From Orychophragmus violaceus (taxonomy: Eukaryota > Streptophyta > Magnoliopsida > Brassicales > Brassicaceae), in assembly GCA_030180135.1 (NCBI GenBank), contig CM058236.1:5642001-5706000 (forward strand): a DNA stretch of 64,000 nucleotides, written 5' to 3'. Position numbers and translations under genes: made by a program. Below the pieces are notes generated by a model. The model made no database searches and was not told the DNA's origin. It saw only the letters and a list, made by a program, of their open reading frames with translations. Shown piece by piece: positions 1 through 11,379 of the stretch (within the stretch, counting starts at the first letter, position 1; each line of letters opens with the position of its first letter).

Positions 1-1390
1 TGCATGCGTATTTGAATTCCAATTATGCATTCAATCACATGTCCGCAATCTGTTTTTTCATTGCAAGCCATGCCATGAAAGATATTTTGGTGTTCCATTA
101 GAGAACCATACCCCTTTATGCCTAGAATTCTTAGGTTTATGCTCTCTTATCAGGTCATATGTCTCCTTTGCATTAAAGCTTGGACGATAAATAAGACTTC
201 TTCCTTTACACAACATTTTATCGCATCCTGATACATCTTGCACAACTCGACATTCCTGAATTTTTTTCTCAACATGATTCATCATAGCTTCATGTGGCTG
301 CATCTCTTTCTTTTTTTATTTAAAACTGCACCAACAGTATCAAATCGACATATTCCCAAGTTAATCCCACAACCACCAAGCATATATTATAGAAAACCCA
401 ATTCATACCATATGTCAAACCAGAAGGAGGTATGATACCCATTACCAATTTCCACTTTATGGAACTTTCGAGCTAACTTTCTATATTTCAGTAGCTTTTT
501 CAACATCCATAAAACCGATGTCGTATTTCTGCAATAGATCAAAAGGAACCATTCCTGATCAAATGTTTTTGAATCCAATTCATCACACAGATTCTTTAGG
601 GGTCAGAATACTCACATAAATTTCAAGCAACATACTCGATTAGCTTCTTCTATAGATCTTATGCCCAAACTTCTTCTCCTTTCGGACTACAAACTTCCTT
701 GCATGCAACCTTTGTTTTGTTTGGGTTAAAAGATGGTCATGGCCATAGAAAATCAGACAAAGTTTATCAATCCCCTTGATACAAGCTTTTGGCAATCGAA
801 AAATTAAGTTCCAAAATTGGGTTATACTCAAGTACAGAGCCAATTTATTGTAATCTCCGTGAAAACGTCAATGTTCTAGCAGTCCATGAGTTAATCTTGC
901 TTCTTATCTTCTCAGTGAGGGATAAAAATAATTTTTCGTCATTCTTCTAGATATAAAAGAGAGACCTAAATACCAAACATGTATCTCACCACAAGCAAAT
1001 GGAAAGGTGGATAAAATCTCAGTCTTTACATCTATGCCCACTCCGGCCATATATCACGTCAATTTCTCGATACTTATACATAATCGACTAGCAAAGTCTC
1101 AAACACAGTTAAGATCTGTTCTATTAAAGCCTTGTTCCATTTCACAAAGACCATTAAATTATCAGCAAAACAAAGATGGGTTACCTTCAAACTCTCACAA
1201 TCTCATAAATAATTTCTTGTACAGCCTTGTCCATTCTACATGAAAGAATATTCATTAAAATAAAAAAAAATAGATAAGGAGAAATGAAGCAGACTCCCGC
1301 AATCCTCTTGCACTACCAAAATACCCCATTAATTCACCATTCACTTGAACCGAGAAATAGACCCATAAAGCTACACAAGTCTGAAGAACT
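1..1390 (-). pseudogene. LINE (L1-type) retrotransposon, 3' part of reverse transcriptase ORF, decayed
   Basis: On the minus strand, short open blocks together match the C-terminal half of a plant L1-type LINE ORF2. Around 1300-1390 the block reads VQVNGEL and RGLR. At 640-843 it contains RLPKACIKGIDKLC. At 387-578 it has EIGNG followed by TSFWFD. At 58-303 it has the zf-RVT-like stretch ending GTPKY, which continues with KNRL and WNSN to the left edge, so the element runs off the window. The blocks lie in different frames with several stops, so no protein can be made. LINE ORF2 proteins copy their own RNA at a nicked target. The matching 5' half lies at 3416-5451 beyond a 2 kb insertion. Family assignment rests on remembered motif order, not a search. 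Confidence 0.72.
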
Positions 1391-3415
1391 CTTGTTTTGA
1401 AAGACTTTTCTTCTGAACCCGTTCCTCTACCACTTCGTCCATTAGCGTCCGGTTCTTTTGAAGAACCTGGTTTTGCGCTTTGTCAATTATAAATAAATAA
1501 GATGATACTATGAACAAATAAGTCGATTTTTAGAAGTCTTTTTAACCTCTTTAGCACGCTCATAACAAATGTTCAATATCCACCTCAAGATCAATATCTT
1601 GTAAACCAAAGGAGTCTCAGAAGATGATATTTGTTTGTAAAGATTGACAATGCAAGACAATGGTCTTATGTTAATTCGATCAGCCACCCATATACTTATT
1701 CAAGCAACGATGCTTCTCAGAAAGACCACTTTAGCTTGTTTGGTCGGTGCCATATGCTGAAAAATACGAAATAGGAGAACAAAAAAATGTTAAAATAAGT
1801 GGTGAGAAAACCCATTAAAGTAGCAAAAGTGGGAACCATTACCTTGTTTATTGCAACCGTAGCTATGGTTGTACCTTTCATGCTATATCAAATTGAGACA
1901 CCTAGTGAGCAGTTCTTTTTGACTCGATCCACAGTGAACTCTGCTAACGCAATAGTCACCAAACTCGTTCAATGGCTACAACTTCTTTTGCTCTCGAACT
2001 TGGGATCTGCAGGAACAAAACAATCCCGTGTCTCTCTTTTGAAAATTGAAACAAAACAAAAATAGAAAGTAAAAGATTCATTCAGAATTTATAACTTCGA
2101 AAACCATCGTATCTGCAAAACGCTCAGCTCGAAATAAGAAAGAGGTGTTGGAACATTAGAAAGGAAGACAAAAAGCTTCGATATTTGAAAACCCTAGAGT
2201 AGCCATAAGCTTCTATCAATTCCACAAGAGATTTCATCGGGAAATAAGCATACATACATGAAAAAGAGAAGAAGTAAAATCGGAGCAATACACTTTCTAC
2301 AAACTTCAGGAACAAACCAAAGCATAAGAAAATAATCAGGTTGCTTACTTGAATATTGTAGGCCAGAACATAAATCACCTTTGCCTCGAATCCATTTCAG
2401 AAAACACAGAAAATTCCACATCTCTTTGTCGAAGTCTATGAGGGTAGAGAAGGAGCTTCAATGTGTTCTTGTTAATGGTGTTAAGTGCTCTTCGGGTGGG
2501 AATTGTATTCCTCGCCGCCAAGCTGGGAAATGGCCGGAGGATTTCGACTGGCTTCGACAGAGATGAAGAGACGCATGTGGATTGGGTTTTTCACAGAAGA
2601 CACGAAGACCTAAAACCTAAAGACGAAAGAGACGGTGGCGTCTATGATTGAATGTTCGGTTTAACGGAGGAGCGAGCTTCGGAGAACCGTAGATGGTCGA
2701 GATACTCATGAAACCAAGATCTGAATTTGTTTTGGGCGAATTTAAGAAAGAGAAAGAGATTAGTGAGATGCGAGGCTAAATACGTCTTGGGTTTGTGCTG
2801 CTACAAATGGATATGGCACAGGTCTTACAGAGACAAGATGCAGAGAAGAGGAAGGAAGAATTTTTATCATAAAGGAACACTAAACTAAAAGGATTAGGGC
2901 AGGAGGTAGGAAAAAAAACAGAAGAGAGAGAGAGAGAATTTTTTTTTTGTCATGGGGGAAGAGAGAAACCTTCCGGTAAATCCAAAAAACAATTTGGAGT
3001 AAAATTTTGGAAAAACAAAAATTTGGCTCCAAAAATCATTTTTGTTTCCTCGTAGTGATTTTTCGGCTTAGAATCTTTGAATGCTACTCCCTCCGTTTCA
3101 CAAAGAATGTCATTCTAGAATTTTTCACACATATTAAGAAAATTATGTAAATTTCTACTTTGCCCTTTATTAATACACTAAAAAGTTTCTCTCTCTAATT
3201 AATAAGCTAAAATATTAGGGATAAAATAGAGATTTCTTTTAAAAATTTGCATTAGAAATGTAGAATGACACTCTTTGTGAAACAAAAATAAAGACCTAAA
3301 ATGACACTTTTTATGAAACGGAGGGAGTATAATAGAGTACCCTAATCCAACATACCTTCTGTAATAGCAAAACTGTGTTGTAGTAATGTGTTATTAATGT
3401 CCACTTTTTGTAGCA
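1391..3415. mobile_element. CACTA-like (En/Spm) non-autonomous insertion in the LINE; only the 3' end recognised
   Basis: This block splits the LINE ORF between its AFDSVQ region (about 3494) and its VQVNGEL region (about 1350). Its right end, 2980-3415, is clearly related to the right end of the CACTA element at 18133-21409. Both share GGCTCCAAA, then GCTATAATAGAGTA, then TAACATAC/CAACATAC, then AATAGCA, and both finish in a T-run plus GTAG. The terminus here is degenerate, TTTTTGTAGCA instead of TTTTTGTAGTG. I could not find a matching CACTACAAG left end, so the left boundary is approximate. No transposase is visible. An 88-codon ORF at 1799-2065 has one hydrophobic stretch and could be a captured gene piece, but I do not recognise it. 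Otherwise 1391-2980 holds nothing I can name. Confidence 0.5.
3089..3327. mobile_element. Stowaway-type MITE (Tc1/mariner-related), 239 bp
   Basis: The element begins CTCCCTCCGTTTC and ends GAAACGGAGGGAG, a perfect 13-bp terminal inverted repeat, with longer imperfect pairing inside (CACAAAGAATGTCATTCT against AGAATGACACTCTTTGTG). It is flanked on both sides by TA, the expected target duplication. Removing it together with one TA gives GAATGCTATAATAGAG, which matches TAATGCTATAATAGAG in the related CACTA end at about 21317-21332. This fixes both boundaries and shows that it inserted into the older CACTA-like element. It has no coding capacity and would depend on a mariner-like transposase elsewhere. 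Confidence 0.9.
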
Positions 3416-5451
3416 CGTAATAACACACAACTTTATCGAATATATATGTATATATTTGGAAATTCATGCTTTTAAAGTATTAAGAATAAATTCTCATTGC
3501 ACGGAATCAAAAGCCTTAGGTATATCTATCTTCATAGCACATCGAGGATAGATATACTCCTTACGATAATCTTTTATCACATTTGTAGCAAGTAATAAAT
3601 TTTCCATGAGCAATTTTTTCTTCACAAATGCTGATTGATTAGAAGAAATAAATTTAGGTAATATACCTTTTAAACGGTTGGCGAGAATATTTGAAATGTC
3701 CTTATAAAGGACATTACAACATGAGATTGACATATAGTCTTTCATCTCTTTTGCTTTTTTTCTTCTTGGGAATAAGAGTTAGGATAGTTGAGTTCAAATA
3801 TTTTGGTAAAAACTTTTTCCTAAAGAAAGACTGAATCGCGATTTGCCTAAAGAAAGACTGAATTGCGATTGTAACATCATGACAAGTATTCCCCATGCTT
3901 CTTTCAAAAACATGTCTTGTACCCATTAGGACCCGGAGATTGGTCATTTGGCATAAAGAAATCACCTTTCTTATCTCCTCATATGCAACCTCATGAACTG
4001 CATATCCTTATCACAATCCTCTACTTGGTATTTAAGAAAATCGCTTAATATCTCGACTGACCAAATACTCAAATTGTTTGTCACATAAGAAACAAATTCA
4101 CAGAATTGTCTCTCTGCTTCATCTTTTATTTTCCCCTGATCCGTGACTATTATCCCATCAGAACATCTGATTTCCTTAATGTTGATCTTAATCTCTCGAA
4201 TCTTTACAGCATTGTGAAAAAGCCAAGTTGTTTTTGTCTCCAACCTTTAGCCAATGCAACTTAGATTTCTTCCTCACAAATCTTTCCTTAATATCAGCCA
4301 ACTTTGCCACATCTCATATGTTTCTCCTTCTTTCTCCACCATGGCACTGCATGGATTACCCATCATATTAACTTGAGATTCACATAATACTTTACATGAT
4401 TCTTTGTTTCACTGAGATATATCAGATATCAACTTTCTCCCCAAATCCCTTAGGGTTGGTTTTAGACAATATTTTTTTTAACCGATGCAGCGTTGAAGTC
4501 GAGTGAAAGAGTTTCTCCGTTGATCCCCACATACCTTCTATCTTCGGTAAAAAATCAGGAAGACCTGGAGTTGCATTGTCAAATTTGAATGGGCGTCTTA
4601 TTCTTGATGTTTCTTCCTTCACATGAAACTTATATCTCATGTAATCCAAACAACCTCTCGGTTCGAAAACACTATAGGAACCCTTAAAAGCATCGATCCA
4701 CTATTTGTTAACCAAAACTCTATCCAATTTCTTACAGATCAGCCCATGTTTTTTTTATTGATCCATGTATACTTTGGTCCATGATATTGTAAATTCAGTA
4801 ATTCACTATAGTTCACCAAGTCTTGAAACTCTCTCTCTATCCCAGTGGAAGAAAAGAAGATATTTCAAAACTTGAAGGCTCCTCACTGTCCAATATCTCA
4901 TTGAAATCACCACATATTAACCAAGATTTACCTCGAAATAAAGGTGAATATTTGTGTGCGATCAGTTCCTCCCAAAGTTCATTCCTCTCCTCTACTAGAT
5001 TCAAAGCATATATGAAAGAAGAAAAAAAATCTTCTATATGCGATTACAATAGAATCGATATCATAATCAATTGGGTAGACTTAACCATTTGAGTTACATT
5101 TGGATGCCAAAACACCCATATCTGACCCAACCGATGATTTTCGTTGTTTGTCAGAACAGAACAATCCTTAAAAATCTTTGTGAAAACTTGATGACCTTTC
5201 ATTTCCTTCACCTTCATTTCTACCGAACAACCAAAATCAAAAACTCCACGATTCCACAAATCTTGAATAACTCCATGCTTACTTTTTGTTGAGGCCACTA
5301 ATATTCCATACAAAACCCGACATATATTGTGATTGGGTATTACGTGGGTTCGACGTAGTAGAGATATAATCTCTATTATCATATATTTGTCCCATAAATT
5401 TATGCGTATTCTTCGCCTCACGAGGAAGAGATGTACATTGTCCACACACAC
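3416..5451 (-). pseudogene. LINE (L1-type) retrotransposon, 5' part: endonuclease and N-terminal reverse transcriptase, decayed
   Basis: Minus-strand blocks follow LINE ORF2 order from right to left. The block at 5044-5451 (KHGVIQDLW, FDFGCSVEMKVKE, FKDCSVLTN, WVFW) resembles the endonuclease N-terminus. The block at 4422-4649 has SRIRRPFKF. The block at 3971-4243 reads FHNAVKIREI and KEIRCSDG. The block at 3714-3965 has LNSTILTLIPKKK. The block at 3494-3745 has SCCNVLYK, ANRLKGILP, NQSAFVKKK and KIDIPKAFDSV of the reverse transcriptase fingers and palm. The frame shifts repeatedly and in-frame stops occur, so it is dead. It is cut by the CACTA-like insertion at 3415 and continues at 1390. 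At the right it stops just before a gypsy LTR start at 5458. Confidence 0.78.
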
Positions 5452-5457
5452 AACCTG

Positions 5458-6956
5458 TGTAACGACCCTTTTCCGTTATCCGCTGAAGTCAAGCTGACCG
5501 ATCAATAATCAAACAAGAACATGAACAATCAAACCCAAGCAAGTCAAACGAGAAAATTTCGTCACAATACGAAGCCAGAGACAATCCGGTTTGAGACAAA
5601 GGCTCGCACTAGACCTTCCTTGGCCCCATTTACCTCGCTTCCACTATAAAAGAATTTTCAACCTGTATTGCTTCCACGAGTTGTGTCGGTTCGGACTAAA
5701 CCAAATATCAGGGAAGCGATTTCATTTCTAAGTAATTATGTCTTTTACAAACAATTTTCCTAATGTAACCTAATTAAAAATCATCCAAGAATCATCATGC
5801 GCCATGAAAACCGAACCGAAATACAACAAATCAAACATTGAATCAAAGATCTTCGGCCCGCAAGCAATCCTGAAACTACTCCGAGGACCTCCCACGTCCG
5901 TCGCTGCTAAACCTGAAAAACAACAAAAGAGTCTAATGAGCGATCTAAGATCACCCAGCGAGTCGGCTCCCACTAACGACTTCTAATCTAACCTACAACT
6001 ACTAATCTCGCCCCAAAACCCAAAATAAAAATCATAAGAAAGAAATAGTTTATCACATGTCACTGTGATGTGATAAACCCACAACACACAAGCATTCTCT
6101 ATCAAAAGGAAAGCCTACGGAAATCGAAGTCACTGCGGTACATGCCCTCGATTAGACTTGATCTATGTATCGCGAAACTAACACTAACACCATTGGGCCC
6201 ACTATGCGAACTCGGTAACCTCCGTGAGAATACTTAGCTACCGACATGGTAACTACAACTACCCATGACTCCTAGACGTAAACACGAATTCCTACGACCT
6301 AGGACATTGTTCTTAGACCATCGATACACATCGACTTGGGCTACCCCATGATAGCCTAAGTATCCATGCAGTCCGGCCTTAGGATATGACCTCGTATTCT
6401 CCGGACAACACCTACCGGCGTCACTCAGTAGGTTCCCACCATAACTAGATTCACCACATGAACCAGCCAGGAAACTGCCCGAGGATCCAATAGGGTTGGA
6501 AGTACCGGAATGATTCAAACATAGACTTGCGAGATCTAACGCACCCTAGAACCCTAGTGCAATGAAGTAAACACGCAGACTCACTGGGACTCTAACACAG
6601 AACACAAGACCGTCAAGGTCAAACAGAAATATTAAACAATACCCAATTAATATCCCGCAGGCCTAATACAACCACCACCATCAAACTTATTTGGTTCTAC
6701 CTGATTAGGTACTACCAAACTTATCCGTCCCCGTGAACGAGATAAGTGTCACACAATAATGTCTATCCGGCCCAATACCGGAATAAACCAACAAGCAAGC
6801 CTGCACAACACAACATCAGTCCAACACACACACAATCACAATTAACAACAAGCCTTTAAGTTTTATTGATAACTTCCCATTTACTTAATTTGCTACGTTG
6901 AGATTAGCGGATTACTAACCCCGTAGACGGCTTACTTAATTAACCTTTTTGATTAT
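5458..6956 (-). mobile_element. Element H, 3' LTR, segment 1 (interrupted by Athila A)
   Basis: On the plus strand this begins TGTAACGACCC just after the LINE remnant. The matching far end of the LTR is read at 47958-47968 as AAGGTATTACA, followed by TTCTTCCCC, the complement of a polypurine tract. Together these define a minus-strand Ty3/gypsy LTR with TGTAA...TTACA ends, split into three segments by Athila A and Tat B. Plant gypsy elements that begin TGTAATACC after a GGGGAAGAA-like tract are common among chromoviruses, but no pol domain of H is in the window to confirm this. The segment has no believable gene; its small ORFs are not conserved in any way I can see. Confidence 0.55.
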
Positions 6957-8144
6957 TGATATATCATGGTTTTTACTAGTTTTAGACCATGATATAAGTG
7001 TGTTTTAGTGTTCTTTTAGAGTCTTTTACAGGTATAATCAGGTTTGGAGCATACTTGGTGATTATGGCACTTTTTGGAGATTTTTGGAGTGTTTGGCCGA
7101 GAGATAGAGTTCACTGTCCGAAATAGAGGAATGCGTCGATCGTTGCACTCTAGCATCGATCGTTGCACCAGCGAGATGGGCCAAAACTCGGCGGTTTATG
7201 AAGAGTCAAGATATTGCACTCTGATCCAGAAGTTCCTGATATTTACAAAGAAGCCCCTGGCCGAGATTAGACCTATATAATTAAGTTTTTGGTGTTTTAT
7301 TTACTTACGCTTTCATAATTAAGAGCAAAGGATTTTTAGAGTTTTTGGGGCTGATCTGAACCTTTACTTCATCGGTATTTGGAGAAGATTTCGAACCCCT
7401 TTTATTCTTTATCTTCTATGAAATTTATTCATCATATGATTATGTTTTCATTATCTATGCCTGAGTAGATTCCTTGTTAGGTTTAGGGTTTCTCACATAG
7501 GATTTCATGACTTGCTAGACTTGTTAAATTCAGTTAAGGATTCATAACTATATCTGTTCTTCAATCTAGTTGTGCTTAAAGCTAGTTCTAACCTGATCAA
7601 TTAGAATCTAGATCTTAGGTTGCTAAATACGTCACGGAAGTTTGGTTTAGGAATCTGAACTGATTAGGTTGAGCAATTAAACTTCTCGCAAACGAAAGTT
7701 TGGTTTAGGATAATTGTGAACATATCAAACTAGGAATTAATGCTAGTTTAATCTGTTAGTTCTCGCAAACGAAAGTTTGGTTTGCTGCACTTAGACTTAG
7801 AGAATTATCGCAAAGGAATTTGGTTAATTCTATATCTGTGTTTTGAGTTCTAGAACTGTGCTTAATTAGATTCTTGCTGAATGAACTGTCTGCTTGTCTG
7901 ATTTCCTGAGAACGTCCTAGACTTAACGCTTTTAATAACTTGCTTTTACAACCAACAATCTATGCTTTCTGTTTACTTTCTTGCATTGCTTTTAATTCAA
8001 TCACATTGCTTTCTTCCTAGTTTAATTTCCTGTTCTTGAGCTATTGAATACCGGAGTCTCTGTGGATTTCGATACCCTATATACTACATTGATATTACTG
8101 TGCACTTGCAGTTAGATATAGGGATTAAAACTTACAACCTATCA
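6957..8144 (+). repeat. Element A 5' LTR
   Basis: It begins TGATATATCATGG and ends ACCTATCA, 1188 bp. The first bases contain an inverted pair (ATATCATGG and CCATGATATA) around a TTTTTACTAGTTTTAGA spacer. A TATA-like TATATAA lies at 7274-7280, a plausible start of transcription. Two copies of the CGATCG dyad motif lie at 7132-7167. The 3' LTR has 10 bp (GTGTCTTTTT) that are missing here near 7010. Confidence 0.92.
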
Positions 8145-8150
8145 AGTTTA

Positions 8151-8168
8151 TGGCGCCGTTGCCGGGGA
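8151..8168 (+). promoter_or_regulatory. Element A primer-binding site
   Basis: TGGCGCCGTTGCCGGGGA lies 6 bases after the LTR end. This is the Athila/Calypso-type site, described in the literature as complementary to the 3' end of tRNA-Asp. It would prime minus-strand DNA synthesis. Confidence 0.9.
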
Positions 8169-8299
8169 CTCTTTGAGTCTTCGATAGCTTAGAACTTAGG
8201 GTTTTACTAGGATTTTTCGTTCTCTTTTCGTTTTTTTTTTTTTTTTTTAGTTACTGATTTTCTCTGTTTTTCTCTCTGTCGCAGGTACCAATATCGCAC

Positions 8300-8388
8300 T
8301 GCGTCGATCGTTGCACCCTTAGCATCGATCGTCACTAGGCGATTCAGAGATTGAAACGATCGTTGCACTGATAGCATCGATCGTTGCC
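8300..8388 (+). repeat. Dyad-motif cluster in element A leader
   Basis: Four CGATCG-centred half-sites lie in the last 110 bases before the gag start, at 8300-8315, 8322-8335, 8354-8367 and 8374-8388. They form two pairs with short spacers (CCCTTA and CTGATA) and lie between the primer-binding site and gag, where retroelement packaging signals usually sit. A function is inference only. Confidence 0.75.
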
Positions 8389-8407
8389 GGACGATTACAG
8401 ACAGTTT

Positions 8408-9757
8408 ATGCAGACGCAGAAAACTAGAAGTAATCCGAACTTGGACTTAGTTAATCTCGATCTTGAAGAACTTGGACGTTTAGAGAGAACCAACAGAAGA
8501 GAGAGAAGAGAAAGGATGGTGCTAGAACGTCTGATCTTGATACCAGATGCTGAAGGTACCCTGAGGGACCGAGATAACAACCCGTACAATGCTGCTGGGC
8601 ATCGGGTTGATGCTGAAGGGAATGCCATCCCTGATCCTCCTGAGCAACAGCAACAGGAGCAGAACCAGGGTCAAGGACATGCCCAAGGTAGAGAGATGGT
8701 TGTACATGAGAGGACTTTAGCTGACTACAACAGACCGGATGAGTTTCATAGAAACCGGTCAGCTTTAGTGCTTCCTGCTTTTGAGAGGAATGATTTTGAG
8801 ATCAAAACCATCTACTACTCGCTGATGAGACAAAATGCGTTTCATGGTTACCCAACGGAGAAGCCTATGGATCACATTGATTCGTTTGAGGACGTAGTCA
8901 CTGGCATGAAGTATGATGGAGTGTGCCCGGACTATCTGTTCCTTAAGCTCTTTCTGCACAGTCTTGCTGGAGACGCTAGTGCATGGCTGAAGCAGTTAGC
9001 GTCTGCTCAGTAAACTACTTGGGCAGCTTTAAAGAGTGAGTTCCTGCGTCACTTCTATGATGATGCGCGCTCAGACCAGTCCAGACAGGACATACTCACC
9101 TTTTCACAAGGAGCTGTGGAGCCTTTAAAGACTGCCTGGATGAGATTTAAGCAGTATCAGCGTGACTGCCCACACCATGGATTCACTGAGGTTCAGTTGA
9201 TTGGCATCTTTTTCAGAGGCATAGATCTTCCATATCAGACTGCACTGGACAATTCCAGTAATGCTAACTTCAACACCCGGACTCCTACGCAAGCTAAGCA
9301 GTTGATTGAGAATCTAATAGGCAGCAGCAGCTGCAAGACTACGGATGAGAGGAGGAAGAAATCTCGTGGAAGTGTAGAGAATTCTGACATGGCTGATATT
9401 AGATCTAGGCTGGACACAGTTTGCAATCTCCTAGCAGGTAAGAAAGCTGTCCATTTTTCCCAAGATGTAGATGAAATTCAAACTGAGGAGGACACTCAGG
9501 AGGAAGATGTGAATTACATAGAAGGTTCTGGATTCCAAGGTAATAGATTTGGCAATCAACAAGGAAACAGATTCTCCAATGGAGGGCAGAAAAGTGGTTT
9601 TCAGAAGACCTTTGGACAAGGTACTCAAAGAACCAATGAACCTGAAAGTAGAGTGGAGATGATGCTGAAACAGATGATGGAGAGTCAGGCTAAGAGTGCA
9701 GCAGATGCCAACGAGAAGATGGAAACAATCTACAGGGAGCTGAATTTGAGTATCTGA
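8408..9757 (+). pseudogene. Element A gag (capsid region), one nonsense codon and a frameshift
   Basis: The first eukaryotic start in this frame is ATG 8408 (MQTQKTRSNPN); the frame is open a little upstream. The protein has a basic R/E-rich N-terminus (RRERRERM), then a Q-rich linker. The retrotransposon capsid region follows (DHIDSFEDVVTGMKYDGV, SLAGDASAWLKQL, PLKTAWMRFKQYQRDCPHHGF), ending in a G/N/Q-rich tail (GNRFGNQQGNRF). TAA at 9011-9013 replaces the TAT present in element D, a single nonsense change. Near 9740-9747, compared with C and D, about 7 bases are missing after CTGAAT, so the frame ends at 9757. Capsid would package element RNA in cytoplasmic particles. There is no CCHC knuckle in the region I could read. 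Confidence 0.82.
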
Positions 9758-9765
9758 ACACGCAC

Positions 9766-11379
9766 ATGAAGGAGCTTGATGCTAAAGTTGCAAGAACTGC
9801 TGGACATGCTAAAAGGGAAGATGGATATCTCCCAGGACGGACTGATGCTAATCCAAAGTACCCATGCAATGCAGTGACGTTGAGAAGTGGTAAGGAGCTG
9901 TCGTCTGGCCAGAAAAAGCAGTTAAGTGTTGAAGAACTCGAGGAAATTGAAGAGCTGGAAGATGAGATCCGCAATATTCGCAATGCGTCGATCGATGCAT
10001 CTGAGCAACGACCGATGCAAAGCGAAATCAAGGAACCGGAAGTCGTAACACAGTCGCCTAGCATCGATCGATGCGATAGGAGCAACGATCGACACAAGGT
10101 GACTGCAGAGAGTTCGAAACCAGAGAAACCGAAACAGCCGACCGATAAGGTATACAAGCCTAAGGTACCTTATCCCAAGAATCCCAGAAAGGCTAAGAAT
10201 GATAGGCAGTATGCAAAGTGGAAGGAGTTCATAAAAAAGGTGAAAGTTGAAGTACCTTTGTTGGACTCCATGGAAACCTCTCCTATGATGAAGAGATGCC
10301 TTAAGGATATGATTTCTGGGAAATGGTCTGATGAGGAAAGTATAATGATGCTCAATGAGGTATGCAGCGCAGTGGTTCAGGGCAGAATTCCCGAGAAGTT
10401 AAAGGATCCAGGAAGCTTCGTGTTGGATTGTGCTATCTACAAAGAGAGATTCGAAAGGTCTCTATGTGATCTTGGTTCCAGTGTGAATCTTATGCCCCTC
10501 TCAGTTGCTAAAAAGCTCGGAATGACAGACTTTATACCCACTAGGATATCACTGGTTCTGGCGGATAGATCAATCAGGATTCCCGAAGGAGTACTAGAGG
10601 ATGTGCCTATAATGGTTGGCAAATGTGTGATCCCTACTGATTTTGTGGTTCTACAATATGGACAAGAGCCAAAAGATCCATTGATTTTAGGCAGGTCTTT
10701 CTTAGCTACAGCTGGTGCAATGATTGACTGCCAGGGAGGTAAAATAGTTCTGAATGTGGGTGATCTGAAGATGAGTTTTGATATGAAAAAGCTGGTAAAG
10801 AGACCAACCATCGACGGGCAGACCTTCTATGTGGACACATTGGGTGATTTGGCTACCGAGTATTTTTACCAATCACTTGTTGAGGACCCACTAGAAAGGG
10901 CTTTACTGAGCTCTATATTGGAGTTGGAATACCTGCAGGACGAACCAGCAATGTGCTATACGAGGATGATGGATTCTGTTGAGTCTGCAATGCAAGTAGA
11001 AGTGTCTGACGCGACCTTGCAACGATCGACACTACCCTTGCATCGATCGTTGCAAGTCGACAGAGATTGGGCAGAGGAAAAATCTCCGAAAATAGAACTG
11101 AAACAACTCCCATCCGGGCTAAGGTACGCATTTCTTGGACCAAATTCAACTTATACAGTGATTGTTAATGCTAGCTTGAACAATGCAGAGCTCACTTTAC
11201 TGCTAAGCAAGCTGCGCAAGCATCGCAAGGCTCTTGGCTATTCTCTTGCTGATATTTCAGTATCTCACCGGAGCTGTGCATGCATCGGATACATCTTGAG
11301 GATGAATCCAAGACATCTATCGAGCATCAGAGAAGACTTAATCCTAATCTGCAGGAAGTGGTTAAAAAGGAGATTATGA
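9766..11379 (+). pseudogene. Element A gag C-terminus and aspartic protease, frameshifted at both ends
   Basis: The frame is open for 537 codons from 9766 but starts out of phase with gag because of the deletion near 9745. The first part is a linker rich in E, K and P with IDA/IDR repeats encoded by the dyad motif at 9982-10095. The protease follows: DPGSFVLDC, then LCDLGSSVNLMPLSVAKKLG, VLADRSIRIPEGVLEDVPI and LILGRSFLATAGAMID. DLGSS stands where retroviral proteases have D(T/S)G, as I recall for Athila proteases. A second dyad pair lies at 11018-11054. At about 11260 one G seems to be missing (TCAGTATCTCACC where TCAGGTATCTCACC would keep frame), which throws the protein off before the reverse transcriptase and ends it at 11379. 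Confidence 0.8.
9982..10095 (+). repeat. Dyad-motif cluster inside element A gag-protease frame
   Basis: Half-sites lie at 9982-9999, 10005-10019, 10061-10074 and 10082-10095 (for example TGCGTCGATCGATGCA and GCAACGATCGACAC). They are translated as ASIDA, SIDR and similar. A further pair with the spacer TACCCT is at 11018-11054. Confidence 0.75.

Noticed and set aside
1799..2065. 88-codon plus-strand ORF with a hydrophobic stretch, possibly a captured membrane-protein piece such as a cation/H+ exchanger
   Set aside because: The resemblance is weak and short, and I cannot name a family with confidence. No splice context or second exon was recognised.
6234..6518. 94-codon minus-strand ORF in the H LTR
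   Set aside because: No domain, no repeat elsewhere in the window, and it lies inside an LTR segment.
7074..7280. 68-72-codon ORFs repeated in every Athila LTR (also 15689, 33981, 37814, 54750, 60183)
   Set aside because: They start near the LTR front and span the dyad pair. The reading frame is kept only among close copies and the E version is unrelated in sequence. A coding role is not supported over simple LTR identity.
8384..8407. N-terminal extension of gag from TTG (and the same at 56050 in D and 53585 in C)
   Set aside because: TTG is not a usual plant start. The conserved in-frame ATG (8408, 56074, 53489) sits at the same place in all three copies.
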